Assembly (NCBI GenBank): GCA_002841605.1
Contig: PHAF01000007.1
Location: 1 to 24,645 of the forward strand
Length of the DNA stretch: 24,645 bases
From: Firmicutes bacterium HGW-Firmicutes-10
Lineage (GTDB): Bacteria > Bacillota_I > Bacilli_A > Erysipelotrichales > Erysipelotrichaceae
Direction of reading: 5' to 3'
In this document: positions 1-6,763 of the stretch, one piece after another
Layout of the letters: each line of letters starts with the position of its first letter
Numbering within the stretch: position 1 is the stretch's first letter
Notes under the pieces: model-generated
Seen by the model: the letters and a program-made list of their open reading frames with translations, nothing else
Databases searched by the model: none
What the model was told of the DNA's origin: nothing
Position numbers and translations under genes: made by a program

Positions 1-1
1 C

Positions 2-682
2 GGTTATGCACGTCAAGATCGTAAAGCCCGTGCGCGGCAGCCTATCACTGCCAAGCTTATGGCGGATTTGCTTCAGGTTGCAGGTGCTGACCGAATCGTT
101 ACATTGGATTTACATGCACCGCAGATTCAAGGGTTCTTCAACGTGCCGATCGATGATTTGACCGCAGTATCCATGATTGGTCAATATTTCCGAGCCAAAC
201 ATTTTGAAGATGAAGTAGTTATAGTCTCACCGGACCATGGGGGAGCTACCCGTGCTCGTCGATTGGCAGATTCTATGCCGGGAACTACGATTGCAATCAT
301 CGATAAGCGTCGTACCAAACCTAATGTTGCCGAAGCAATCAATCTGATCGGGGATGTCAATGGTAAAATCTGTATCATCGTTGATGATATCATTGATACA
401 GGCGGTTCATTGTTGGGTGGAGTTAAGATGCTTTATGAAAAGGGTGCGAAAGAAGTTTATTGTGCTTGTTCTCATGGCATTCTATCCGGTTCGGCACTTG
501 AACGTGTCAGAGATTCTGAAATCAAAGAATTGGTCATTACCAATTCAATTCCATTGACACCTGAGAAGCGTGCAGAACCGAAAATCAAACAAATTTCGAT
601 TGGATACATGCTTGCGAAGACGATCGAGGCGATTCACAATCATACTCCGGTCAGTGAGTTGTATAATATATTTAACGACTAG
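2..682 (+). CDS. prs: Ribose-phosphate pyrophosphokinase (PRPP synthetase), 3' part; 5' end outside window
   Basis: The frame is open from base 2, so the gene enters from the left edge; about 226 residues are visible out of roughly 315 usual for the family, so the N-terminal ~90 are missing. The visible part begins GYARQDRKARAR, a hallmark Prs stretch, followed by TLDLHAPQIQGFF. The PRPP-binding signature VDDIIDTGGSL lies about 125-140 residues into the visible part. The enzyme makes PRPP from ribose 5-phosphate and ATP in the cytoplasm for nucleotide, histidine, tryptophan and NAD synthesis. An ATG at 59 exists but is internal, because the conserved sequence continues upstream of it. The gene ends directly at a terminator and is therefore separate from the ccdA unit. 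Identification is firm. Confidence 0.96.
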   Translation, partial: GYARQDRKARARQPITAKLMADLLQVAGADRIVTLDLHAPQIQGFFNVPIDDLTAVSMIGQYFRAKHFEDEVVIVSPDHGGATRARRLADSMPGTTIAIIDKRRTKPNVAEAINLIGDVNGKICIIVDDIIDTGGSLLGGVKMLYEKGAKEVYCACSHGILSGSALERVRDSEIKELVITNSIPLTPEKRAEPKIKQISIGYMLAKTIEAIHNHTPVSELYNIFND

Positions 683-702
683 GGCGAAAGCCCTTTTATT
701 TT
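681..702 (+). terminator. Intrinsic terminator of prs
   Basis: A five-pair stem AGGGC/GCCCT with a GAAA tetraloop is followed by TTTATTTT. It begins inside the prs stop codon. GNRA loop plus U-rich tail is a typical Rho-independent terminator. Confidence 0.88.
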
Positions 703-769
703 GGTCAAATTCATAGGTGATATTTAAAAGATACGATATTATCTAAACAACAGAACGTAGGTGATTAAC

Positions 770-1471
770 ATGAGTGAAGTACTATTTGCATCAACGGTTT
801 TTACCGCCGGTGTATTGTCATTTTTATCTCCATGCATTATTCCGGTAATTCCGATGTATCTTGCATATTTTGCAGATGAAGATTTAGGTAAGAAGAAACA
901 CAGGTTTTTTAGTCCGCCAATGACGAAGGCGATGTTGTTTGTGGCAGGGTTGTCTACGGTATTTATTATTCTTGGTTTTGGAGCAGGAGCTTTAGGAAGT
1001 ATTTTTTACGGCGACTGGTTTCTGATAGCTTGTGGTATCGTAGTCATTATACTGGGCATTCATCAGACAGGATTGATTCAATTAACTTTTCTACAAGGCG
1101 AGCGTAAGTTAAATTTGAAAAGGTCGAAAAAAGCAGATTACTTCGGCTCGTATTTGCTCGGTTTAACCTTCAGTTTCGGTTGGACACCTTGTATCGGACC
1201 TGTATTGGCTGCAGTTTTGGGTTTATCCGCCACTGAAGGAAGCATTGCTTATGGCGGGTTTCTGATGGCAATCTATTCTTTAGGTTTAATGATACCATTT
1301 TTAATCGTTGCAATTTTTAGTGAAACTCTATTGGTCAAAATCAAGGGTATCTATAAATACATGGGTAAAATCAAGATTGCCGGGGGATTGATTATTATAG
1401 TTATGGGTATATTACTTATGACCAATCAGGTTGGATCTATTACAGCTTGGTTTGTAACAACATTTAGCTAG
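770..1471 (+). CDS. ccdA: CcdA-like cytochrome c biogenesis / thiol-disulfide transmembrane protein
   Basis: A 233-residue membrane protein of the CcdA/DsbD-transmembrane family, with about six hydrophobic helices. The two redox cysteines sit in the expected places: C22 in LSFLSPC and C141 in FGWTPCIGP. The family carries reducing equivalents from cytoplasmic thioredoxin across the membrane to extracytoplasmic thioredoxin-like proteins. I chose ATG 770 over GTG 761 because AGGTGA at 759-764 gives a well-spaced ribosome binding site. The next gene, 11 bases on, encodes a TlpA-like lipoprotein that is its likely redox partner. No cytochrome c or heme-lyase gene is visible nearby, so the client may be something other than cytochrome c, such as a methionine sulfoxide reductase. 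Length is normal for the family. Confidence 0.92.
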   Translation: MSEVLFASTVFTAGVLSFLSPCIIPVIPMYLAYFADEDLGKKKHRFFSPPMTKAMLFVAGLSTVFIILGFGAGALGSIFYGDWFLIACGIVVIILGIHQTGLIQLTFLQGERKLNLKRSKKADYFGSYLLGLTFSFGWTPCIGPVLAAVLGLSATEGSIAYGGFLMAIYSLGLMIPFLIVAIFSETLLVKIKGIYKYMGKIKIAGGLIIIVMGILLMTNQVGSITAWFVTTFS

Positions 1472-1482
1472 GAGGCTAGGAA

Positions 1483-2028
1483 ATGAAAAAAATAGGTTCA
1501 TTTATGTTAATAGTATTGCTATCGCTGTTTATTGCAGGTTGCACTCCAGCACAGACGGGTCCTGTTGATGAAAACGAAGAGGAAGAAAAATCGGAGTTGT
1601 TAAATGAAGGGGAATTGGCGGTCAACTTTGAGTTTATTGACTATCAAGGAAATACCGTAAAACTTGAAGACCTCAAGGGAGACAAAGTTTATTTAAAGTT
1701 CTTTGCCTCATGGTGTTCGATATGTAATAGAGGAATGCCTGAACTTGAAGAGTTATTCGCTTCTGATCGGGACTATATCGCTTATGCAGTGGTGACTCCC
1801 AATGCGAATGGAGAAAAGAGCATCGAAGATTTTAAGGCCTGGTTCTCCACAGAAGAGTTTCCAAACATTGTTGTGTTGTTTGATGTAAATGCCAAGTTTT
1901 CTAGGAAATTAGGAGCAATATCCGTGCCTACTTCCGTTTATATAGGATCAGATGGTGTCTTAATCAAATCAAAAGCAGGTCACTCGAAAAATGACGAGAT
2001 TGAAGCATTCATTAAAACATTCAAATAA
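1483..2028 (+). CDS. TlpA/ResA-like thioredoxin-fold lipoprotein
   Basis: A 181-residue exported thioredoxin-fold protein. Residues 1-19 form a lipoprotein signal peptide with lipobox LFIAGC, so C20 would be lipidated and the protein anchored to the outer face of the membrane. A short acidic linker (about 28-45) precedes the fold. The active site is WCSIC (C78 and C81), and VPT with the cis-proline at about P149 completes the catalytic surface. AGGAGG at 1470-1475 gives a strong ribosome binding site and overlaps the ccdA stop, indicating one operon. It probably receives electrons from CcdA and reduces a disulfide or sulfoxide in an extracytoplasmic partner. The physiological client cannot be read from the sequence. 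The gene ends at a shared bidirectional terminator. Confidence 0.88.
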   Translation: MKKIGSFMLIVLLSLFIAGCTPAQTGPVDENEEEEKSELLNEGELAVNFEFIDYQGNTVKLEDLKGDKVYLKFFASWCSICNRGMPELEELFASDRDYIAYAVVTPNANGEKSIEDFKAWFSTEEFPNIVVLFDVNAKFSRKLGAISVPTSVYIGSDGVLIKSKAGHSKNDEIEAFIKTFK

Positions 2029-2052
2029 AAATGTCCGTTCGGACATTTTTTT
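2027..2052. terminator. Bidirectional terminator between convergent genes
   Basis: ATGTCC/GGACAT arms (2031-2036, 2041-2046) with a four-base loop are flanked by an A-run on the left and a seven-T run on the right. It can therefore end both the lipoprotein transcript and the convergent RpiR-type regulator transcript, whose stop codon begins at 2051. Confidence 0.85.
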
Positions 2053-2788
2053 ATGCTGCTTCAGTATTTTCTTCTGCTTTACTTTTTCGTTCAATCAGTA
2101 AACGGTGAATGACTTCTTCGATAAACATGAAGAATACCGTCCTGGATTTTTCGTGTGCATCCAAATCACTTGGCTGATGAAACTTTGAAAGCCAAAACAA
2201 GCGATCACATGTACCCATTAATGAACTGTTGTATTCTTCCGCGATAACTAAGACCTTGCCACCCTTTTTACGAGAAATATTGTAGATATTCTCAAATGAT
2301 CGCCATGCACCCGTCGTCGTAAAGATAACCAAAAGACTATTGTCATCTAACATATTTATGACAGAAAGCTCATCCGGAAGTGCAATCGTGTACTTATTTG
2401 TACTGAAACGAAGTTTATACTCAAAATATTGGGCAACAATAAATGAGGGCCCATAACCAAATAAGCAAATTTTATCGTATTTCCCCAATAATTCCAGAAA
2501 ATCATCGATAAGCGTAAAATCGAAATCATCCATAAATTTTTTCAAGCGATCAAACTCACTGGAAGTTTCTTCTTTTGAGAGCTCTTTGCCATACAAAAAA
2601 TCTACATACTGCTTGTAGTTTTTGAATCCCAGTTTCTTAGAGAATTTTGAAATCTTCGAAATCGAGCAACCACAAATTTCAGCAGCCTGGGTAATCGTGA
2701 TTTCACTGAGTTGTTTTGAACTTTCCAAAAGTTTGTCATAAATGCGTTGTTCAAGTGCGTTAAGGTTTCCCAGGTCGATTTTAATCAT
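2051..2788 (-). CDS. MurR/RpiR-family transcriptional regulator (HTH + SIS)
   Basis: A 245-residue regulator of the RpiR family. Residues about 5-75 form the N-terminal helix-turn-helix, including the signature SISKISKFSKKLGFKNYKQY. Residues about 88-215 form a SIS sugar-phosphate-binding domain, starting near KICLFGYGPS. I prefer the start at 2788 because GGGGAG lies about ten bases upstream and the family N-terminus aligns there; a longer reading frame begins at 2842 but adds residues unlike the family. It is divergent from the operon beginning at 3070, the usual arrangement for a local regulator. The likely inducer is a phosphorylated intermediate, plausibly the product of the FGGY kinase at 8545; this is inference. 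Repressor or activator mode is not evident from sequence. A palindrome at its own promoter suggests autoregulation. Confidence 0.9.
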   Translation of the reverse strand: MIKIDLGNLNALEQRIYDKLLESSKQLSEITITQAAEICGCSISKISKFSKKLGFKNYKQYVDFLYGKELSKEETSSEFDRLKKFMDDFDFTLIDDFLELLGKYDKICLFGYGPSFIVAQYFEYKLRFSTNKYTIALPDELSVINMLDDNSLLVIFTTTGAWRSFENIYNISRKKGGKVLVIAEEYNSSLMGTCDRLFWLSKFHQPSDLDAHEKSRTVFFMFIEEVIHRLLIERKSKAEENTEAA

Positions 2789-2832
2789 AAGTAAATAACT
2801 CCCCCTGCTTTGATCATCAGTAATACTCCCTA

Positions 2833-2861
2833 ATATTAGCATTGAAATGGGTTTACGTAAA
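2833..2861 (-). promoter_or_regulatory. Candidate promoter of the RpiR-type regulator
   Basis: On the minus strand TTTACG (2861-2856) is separated by 17 bases from TAATAT (2838-2833). Transcription would start near 2826, about 38 bases before the preferred start codon. The -35 lies inside a perfect 10-bp palindrome, TTTACGTAAA (2852-2861). Confidence 0.45.
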
Positions 2862-2873
2862 GGATGAAGAAAC

Positions 2874-2901
2874 TTGCATCACACACTTAAATCACTATAA
2901 T
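2874..2901 (+). promoter_or_regulatory. Candidate weak upstream promoter of the catabolic operon
   Basis: A perfect TATAAT at 2896-2901 has a poor -35 (TTGCAT, 2874-2879) with a 16-base spacer. The first GAAAACTTTC dyad (2905-2916) would overlap its start point. The weak -35 makes this tentative. Confidence 0.3.
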
Positions 2902-2904
2902 AAA

Positions 2905-2916
2905 GGAAAACTTTCC
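2905..2916. promoter_or_regulatory. Candidate operator 1 (GGAAA-AC-TTTCC dyad)
   Basis: A 5+2+5 inverted repeat whose 10-base core GAAAACTTTC recurs exactly at 2946. It lies in the divergent regulator/operon intergenic region, so it is the most economical candidate binding site for the adjacent RpiR-type protein. Confidence 0.55.
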
Positions 2917-2928
2917 ATTTATATATAA

Positions 2929-2941
2929 TGAAAGCGCTACA
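2929..2941. promoter_or_regulatory. cre-like site (possible CcpA binding)
   Basis: TGAAAGCGCTACA matches the left half and CG centre of the Bacillota cre consensus perfectly. The right half is one base short of TGAAAGCGCTTTCA. It lies between the two dyads and about 25 bases upstream of the main -35. Carbon catabolite control of the operon is a plausible inference. Confidence 0.4.
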
Positions 2942-2944
2942 AAA

Positions 2945-2957
2945 AGAAAACTTTCTT
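2945..2957. promoter_or_regulatory. Candidate operator 2 (AGAAA-AC-TTTCT dyad)
   Basis: The second exact copy of the GAAAACTTTC core (2946-2955) is placed 40 bp from the first, about four helical turns. It ends roughly ten bases upstream of the -35 of the main promoter. Same-face spacing would allow cooperative binding of a dimeric regulator. Confidence 0.55.
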
Positions 2958-2966
2958 ATTTTTTCG

Positions 2967-2995
2967 TTGACATGAGCTTGTGGGGATATTAATAT
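2967..2995 (+). promoter_or_regulatory. Main SigA-type promoter of the catabolic operon
   Basis: A consensus TTGACA (2967-2972), 17-base spacer and TAATAT (2990-2995) predict a start near 3002 and a leader of about 68 bases before the ATG at 3070. The strength of the match implies that the operon must be held in check by a repressor. Confidence 0.8.
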
Positions 2996-3069
2996 GTAAG
3001 CATAACCATCGTCTTTTTATAGATTATGGACAGTTATCGCAGTTGTACTAAAAAACGGAGGAATCACTT

Positions 3070-4542
3070 ATGAACAAAAATGAATTATTGGAAGGATTAC
3101 TGAGTATTTTAACTGTAGAGCAGATCAATACAAACGAAGCTGATTTGTATGATGCTTCGGCTGATCGCTATAAAAAATATGCGAAAGCAAGAAAAGTATT
3201 GGATGTACCAATGCCAATGGCTATCGTCTATCCGAATTCTGCAGAGGAAGTAAGCAAGCTGCTTATGTTCTGCAATGAACATCTGATTAATGTCATTGCC
3301 AGAGGCGGAAAAACAGCGACTGAAGGCGGTCTAGAAAACTGGAAAGAACTTACGATCGTAATTGATGCTGAGAACTTAAATAAAATCATCAAGATTGATG
3401 ATTATAACATGCAAGCCACTGCACAAGCCGGCGTAAGATTACAGGAACTCGAAGATGAACTTCGTAAAATCGGTTATACGACAGGTCATTCACCACAATC
3501 AAAACCGGTTGCTAAAATGGGTGGTCTTGTTGCAACTCGTAGTATCGGACAGTTCTCGACACTTTACGGTGGCATTGAAGACATGGTCGTCGGATTGGAA
3601 TGCGTATTCCCTAATGGACATATCTCAAGAATCAAAAATGTATCCCGTCGTGCGGGTGGTCCGGATATCCGACACATCGCCATCGGAAATGAAGGAACCT
3701 TGTGCTATATAACAGAAGTTACCGTCAAAATCTTCAAGTATTTCCCGGAAAACCATAAGTTCTATGGATATTTGATCAAAGATGTCGAAACGGGAATTAA
3801 GATCTTACGCGAAGTAATGGTTAACGGCTATCGTCCATCTGTTGCACGCACGTATTCAGAAGAAGATGCAAGACAGCATTTCTATCACTTCCATAAAGAT
3901 AAATGTGTATTGATCTTTATGGCAGAAGGGAATAAAGAAACGGTTGAAGCTACTTGCAGAGGAATTGAACAAGCGGTTGAAAATTTTAAAGAAGGTATCT
4001 TGGAATATGTTGACAGCAAGCACATTGAAAGCTGGTTCAATCATTTGAATTGGTCGCAAAAAGATATTGATGATGAATTTGAAGGCATGCTTGAAAAAGA
4101 CTATCATGCCGGATTTACAACTGAGATATCGGCTGACTGGGAAACCATTCCTAAGATTTATGACAGTGTTATCAACCGTGTCAGAAGCGAATTTGAACGT
4201 GCAGATGATTTAACGATGCTGGGTGGTCACTCGTCTCATAGTTATATCAATGGTACCAATATGTACTTTGTCTACAATTACAATATCAATTGCGATCCGG
4301 AAGATGAGATGAGAATTTATCACCATCCGTTGCAAAGGATCATTGTTGAAGAGACGCTGAAGTTTGGCGGTTCGATGTGTCATCACCATGGTATCGGTAA
4401 ATTCCGTAATGAATGGACGACAGAAGAACATGGATCGGCATACTTTATGCTAGAGAAGTTAAAAGAAGCGTTTGATCCTAACGGTATCATGAATTTTGGT
4501 ACCATCTACTATCAAGAAGAAGGCGCAAAGTATCAGAAGTAA
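3070..4542 (+). CDS. FAD-binding oxidoreductase, alkyldihydroxyacetonephosphate-synthase-like (VAO/PCMH fold)
   Basis: A 490-residue FAD-linked oxidoreductase with an N-terminal PCMH-type FAD domain (about 45-225) and a C-terminal FAD-oxidase cap. FAD-contact stretches are ARGGKTATEGG (77-87), YGGIEDMV (166-173) and GPDIRHIAIGNEGT (197-210). The C-terminal GGSMCHHHGIGKFRNEW, with H438-H440, closely resembles the triple-histidine segment of alkyl-DHAP synthase (AGPS), and the MYFVYNYN stretch matches the aromatic strand before it. Bacterial proteins of this family are often misnamed; many are ETF- or quinone-linked 2-hydroxyacid dehydrogenases. Three genes downstream lie etfB and etfA, so ETF is the probable electron acceptor. 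Substrate is unknown; true ether-bond chemistry is possible but unproven. CGGAGG at 3055-3060 supports the start. First gene of the operon. Confidence 0.88.
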   Translation: MNKNELLEGLLSILTVEQINTNEADLYDASADRYKKYAKARKVLDVPMPMAIVYPNSAEEVSKLLMFCNEHLINVIARGGKTATEGGLENWKELTIVIDAENLNKIIKIDDYNMQATAQAGVRLQELEDELRKIGYTTGHSPQSKPVAKMGGLVATRSIGQFSTLYGGIEDMVVGLECVFPNGHISRIKNVSRRAGGPDIRHIAIGNEGTLCYITEVTVKIFKYFPENHKFYGYLIKDVETGIKILREVMVNGYRPSVARTYSEEDARQHFYHFHKDKCVLIFMAEGNKETVEATCRGIEQAVENFKEGILEYVDSKHIESWFNHLNWSQKDIDDEFEGMLEKDYHAGFTTEISADWETIPKIYDSVINRVRSEFERADDLTMLGGHSSHSYINGTNMYFVYNYNINCDPEDEMRIYHHPLQRIIVEETLKFGGSMCHHHGIGKFRNEWTTEEHGSAYFMLEKLKEAFDPNGIMNFGTIYYQEEGAKYQK

Positions 4543-4554
4543 AAGGGTGTTATA

Positions 4555-4651
4555 ACTTCGGATGGAGCACTTGAATAAATCGTAACTGAGTCAGTCGTAT
4601 TTATTTGGGGAAATAATAGGCCGTAATAGGAAAGTGTTCCATCGTTGAAGT
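4555..4651 (+). promoter_or_regulatory. Structured intercistronic element: long outer stem enclosing an inner dyad
   Basis: The outer arms ACTTCGGATGGAGCACTT (4555-4572) and AAGTGTTCCATCGTTGAAGT (4632-4651) can form about 17 pairs, including one G-U, with a small internal loop. They enclose a second dyad (4574-4605) with AATAAAT/ATTTATT arms around ACTGA-G-TCAGT. There is no U-tract, so it is not a standard terminator. The ribosome binding site of the next gene follows 14 bases after the outer stem. Possible roles are mRNA processing, 3'-end protection or conditional control. Function is inference. Confidence 0.55.
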
Positions 4652-4676
4652 GGTAATAAAAAACAAGGAGGGCTAT

Positions 4677-5933
4677 ATGAGCCAAGAAAAATTCAGAAGG
4701 TATTTTCAATTTCTGTTGGTAGTTCTTGCGGCTGGTGCGATTTTCCCGGTCATCTATCTAAGAACGAACTATCAGGAAACCATTCTTCAAGTGTACAACA
4801 TGACACTGCCTCAGCTGAATACGATATATTCAGTATTGGGTATGGTGTTTGTCGTTGGATACTTCCCAAGTGGGTTGTTGAGCGACAGATTCTCCGCTAA
4901 AAAATTGCTGGCTATTTCATTATTTGGTACAGCATTGGGCGGATTCTGGTTTGCACAAGTACCTAGTTACACAAGTGTCGTATTGATTTTCAGTATGTGG
5001 GGATTCTTCTCCGTATTTACATTCTGGAGTTCGCACATGAAAATCGTTAAGCTATTGGCAAAAGAAAACGAAGAAGGCAGATTCTTTGGAATTCTCGATG
5101 GCGGACGAGGTGTTGTTGAAGCAGTGTTGGCCAGTGTTGCAATCTTGATTTTCTCCGGAATTCTTGGTGCAAGCCTTGCTTTGGCTGACAAAAGAGCAGC
5201 ACTCGTTGGTGTTATTTACATGTATTCCGCAGTGTTGTTGATTACTTCGATCTTGATTATGATTTTCGTTGAAGATGATAAGAAAATGTTGGCTAGCAGT
5301 GATGCTGCAGCTCCGAAATTCAAATTCTCTGATTTGAAAGTCTTGTTTAAAAATAAATTCGTATACTTGCATGGTGCAATCATTTTCATGGGTTATGCAG
5401 TATTCTGGACAGTTTACTACTTAGGCGGTTTCCTTGAAACAAATATCGGTGTTGACCCGGTCAGTGTCGGTACAGTTATGGTCGTCGTTCTTTGGATGAG
5501 ACCGGTCGGCGGTTTCATTGGTGGATTCTTGGCTGATAAGTTTGGAAGAACGACTGTTCAAATAGGAGCATTGGCAGGTGCAGCTCTATGTTTAACGGGT
5601 GTAGCAGTATTGCCTGTTGCTACCGGAGCAACAGTATTCTACGGTTTAGTTGTATTATTGGGTGTATTCTTATATGCTATTCGTGGTACATATTGGTCGT
5701 TGCTTGGTGATTACAAGATCGAAGCAGCCCTCTTGGGTACAGCTATTGGTGTTATTTCATTTATCGGCTACTTACCGGATATCATTCTTCCGCAATACAA
5801 TAGCTTCTTGTGGGCTACATTCGGAGGTAATGGCGGTTACAATGCATACTTCATTTCCAGTGCCGTTATCGGTTTGGTAGGTGTCGTACTAGTATTTGTA
5901 TTCAGCAAACTTATAAAGAAAGAACAAGGTTAA
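4677..5933 (+). CDS. MFS transporter, YihN-like
   Basis: A 418-residue major facilitator protein with about twelve membrane helices. The cytoplasmic loop 2-3 carries GLLSDRFSAKK and the matching loop in the second half carries GGFLADKFGRTT, the standard MFS motif-A pair. The stretch EGRFFGILDGGRGVVEAV strongly resembles the same region of E. coli YihN, a transporter from the sulfoquinovose region whose own role is unsettled. I moved the start from a GTG at 4650 to ATG 4677 because AAGGAGG (4665-4671) sits just upstream. It lies between the flavoprotein and etfBA genes in the same operon, so it probably imports the pathway substrate or exports a product. Direction and substrate cannot be deduced. 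Confidence 0.87.
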   Translation: MSQEKFRRYFQFLLVVLAAGAIFPVIYLRTNYQETILQVYNMTLPQLNTIYSVLGMVFVVGYFPSGLLSDRFSAKKLLAISLFGTALGGFWFAQVPSYTSVVLIFSMWGFFSVFTFWSSHMKIVKLLAKENEEGRFFGILDGGRGVVEAVLASVAILIFSGILGASLALADKRAALVGVIYMYSAVLLITSILIMIFVEDDKKMLASSDAAAPKFKFSDLKVLFKNKFVYLHGAIIFMGYAVFWTVYYLGGFLETNIGVDPVSVGTVMVVVLWMRPVGGFIGGFLADKFGRTTVQIGALAGAALCLTGVAVLPVATGATVFYGLVVLLGVFLYAIRGTYWSLLGDYKIEAALLGTAIGVISFIGYLPDIILPQYNSFLWATFGGNGGYNAYFISSAVIGLVGVVLVFVFSKLIKKEQG

Positions 5934-5967
5934 TTTACAGCAGTTAAATGCTGATCAAAGGAAAACT

Positions 5968-6762
5968 ATGAACATTATATGCTTGGTGAAATTTGTCCCT
6001 GATGTGGATAATTTCGTTTATGACTATGATCGAAATGTATTGGTTCGCGAAAACGTGAAAATGATACTAAATCCTGACGATGCCGCTGCATTGGCTTTCG
6101 CTCTGAAAATTAAGGATAAATATCCTAAAACTTTTATCGAAGTCGTTAGCATGGCACCGAAAAGCATCATCGGACAACTAGAGGATTTGTTAAGGCGTAA
6201 TGTCGATAAGTCTACATTGATTTCTGATAAAGCCTTTGTAGGAAGCGATACGTATATAACAAGTAAAATCTTAGCCAAGTACCTTAAAGCTCAAACATTT
6301 GATTGTATACTGACAGGAACGCACGCCCTCGATGGCGATACCTCACATGTTCCGGCACAACTGGGCGAACTACTTAGCCTCGCCCAGTTGTCAAATGTCT
6401 TAAAGATCGATGAAAGTAATTTCTTGAATAGTATTGCCATTGTGGATGTGGATAGGGAAAGAGTGATATCGACATACCGAGTCAGTTTGCCTGCCATCCT
6501 CAGTGTGCAAAAAGAGTCAAATTATAAACTTCCTCATATCAAATTTAAAAATTTGCATTTAGATGTAAGCGCTAACATTCACGTTGTATCCAATACAGAT
6601 CTGAGCTTTGATGAAAAAGAAGTAGGAATTGAAGGTTCGTTAACAAAAGTTTCAAGAACGTATCCTAAAAAAATGGAGAAGAAAGAACGTATCTTTGTAG
6701 AAAATGATGATGAAGGTATCGAAGTCGTATACCGGTTCCTCAAAACAAAGGGGTACGTATGA
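5968..6762 (+). CDS. etfB: Electron transfer flavoprotein, beta subunit
   Basis: A 264-residue EtfB. The N-terminal MNIICLVKFVPD matches the family's opening CVKxVPD-type strand, with the catalytic-type Cys replaced by Leu at position 6 and Cys at 5. GTHALDGDT (117-125) is the conserved nucleotide-binding DGDT loop. EtfB forms a heterodimer with EtfA and takes electrons from flavoprotein dehydrogenases. AAAGGAAAA upstream gives an acceptable ribosome binding site. The gap after the MFS gene is 34 bases, and etfA starts one base after this stop codon. Whether this ETF is electron-bifurcating (binding AMP-site FAD and NADH) or conventional cannot be settled by eye. Its neighbour suggests the AGPS-like oxidoreductase as electron donor. 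Confidence 0.93.
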   Translation: MNIICLVKFVPDVDNFVYDYDRNVLVRENVKMILNPDDAAALAFALKIKDKYPKTFIEVVSMAPKSIIGQLEDLLRRNVDKSTLISDKAFVGSDTYITSKILAKYLKAQTFDCILTGTHALDGDTSHVPAQLGELLSLAQLSNVLKIDESNFLNSIAIVDVDRERVISTYRVSLPAILSVQKESNYKLPHIKFKNLHLDVSANIHVVSNTDLSFDEKEVGIEGSLTKVSRTYPKKMEKKERIFVENDDEGIEVVYRFLKTKGYV

Positions 6763-6763
6763 T

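Noticed and set aside
59..682. prs as a complete gene starting at ATG 59
   Set aside because: Conserved Prs residues (GYARQDRKARAR...) continue in the same frame up to base 2, so the ATG is internal and the gene is cut by the window edge.
2051..2842. Longer RpiR-type regulator starting at 2842
   Set aside because: The extra 18 residues do not look like the family and lie over the predicted promoter; the ATG at 2788 has a well-placed GGGGAG.
3455..4431. Overlapping reading frames of 70-85 codons inside the flavoenzyme gene on both strands
   Set aside because: No ribosome binding sites, no recognisable family features, and the main frame has clear conserved motifs; they are chance open frames.
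4585..4595. ACTGAGTCAGT as an insertion-sequence end or attachment site
   Set aside because: No second copy, target duplication or mobile gene is present nearby; it is better described as the centre of the intercistronic dyad.
6704..6763. EtfA N-terminal extension from ATG 6704
   Set aside because: It would overlap etfB by about 60 bases with residues unlike EtfA; ATG 6764 has AAAGGGG upstream and the standard N-terminus.
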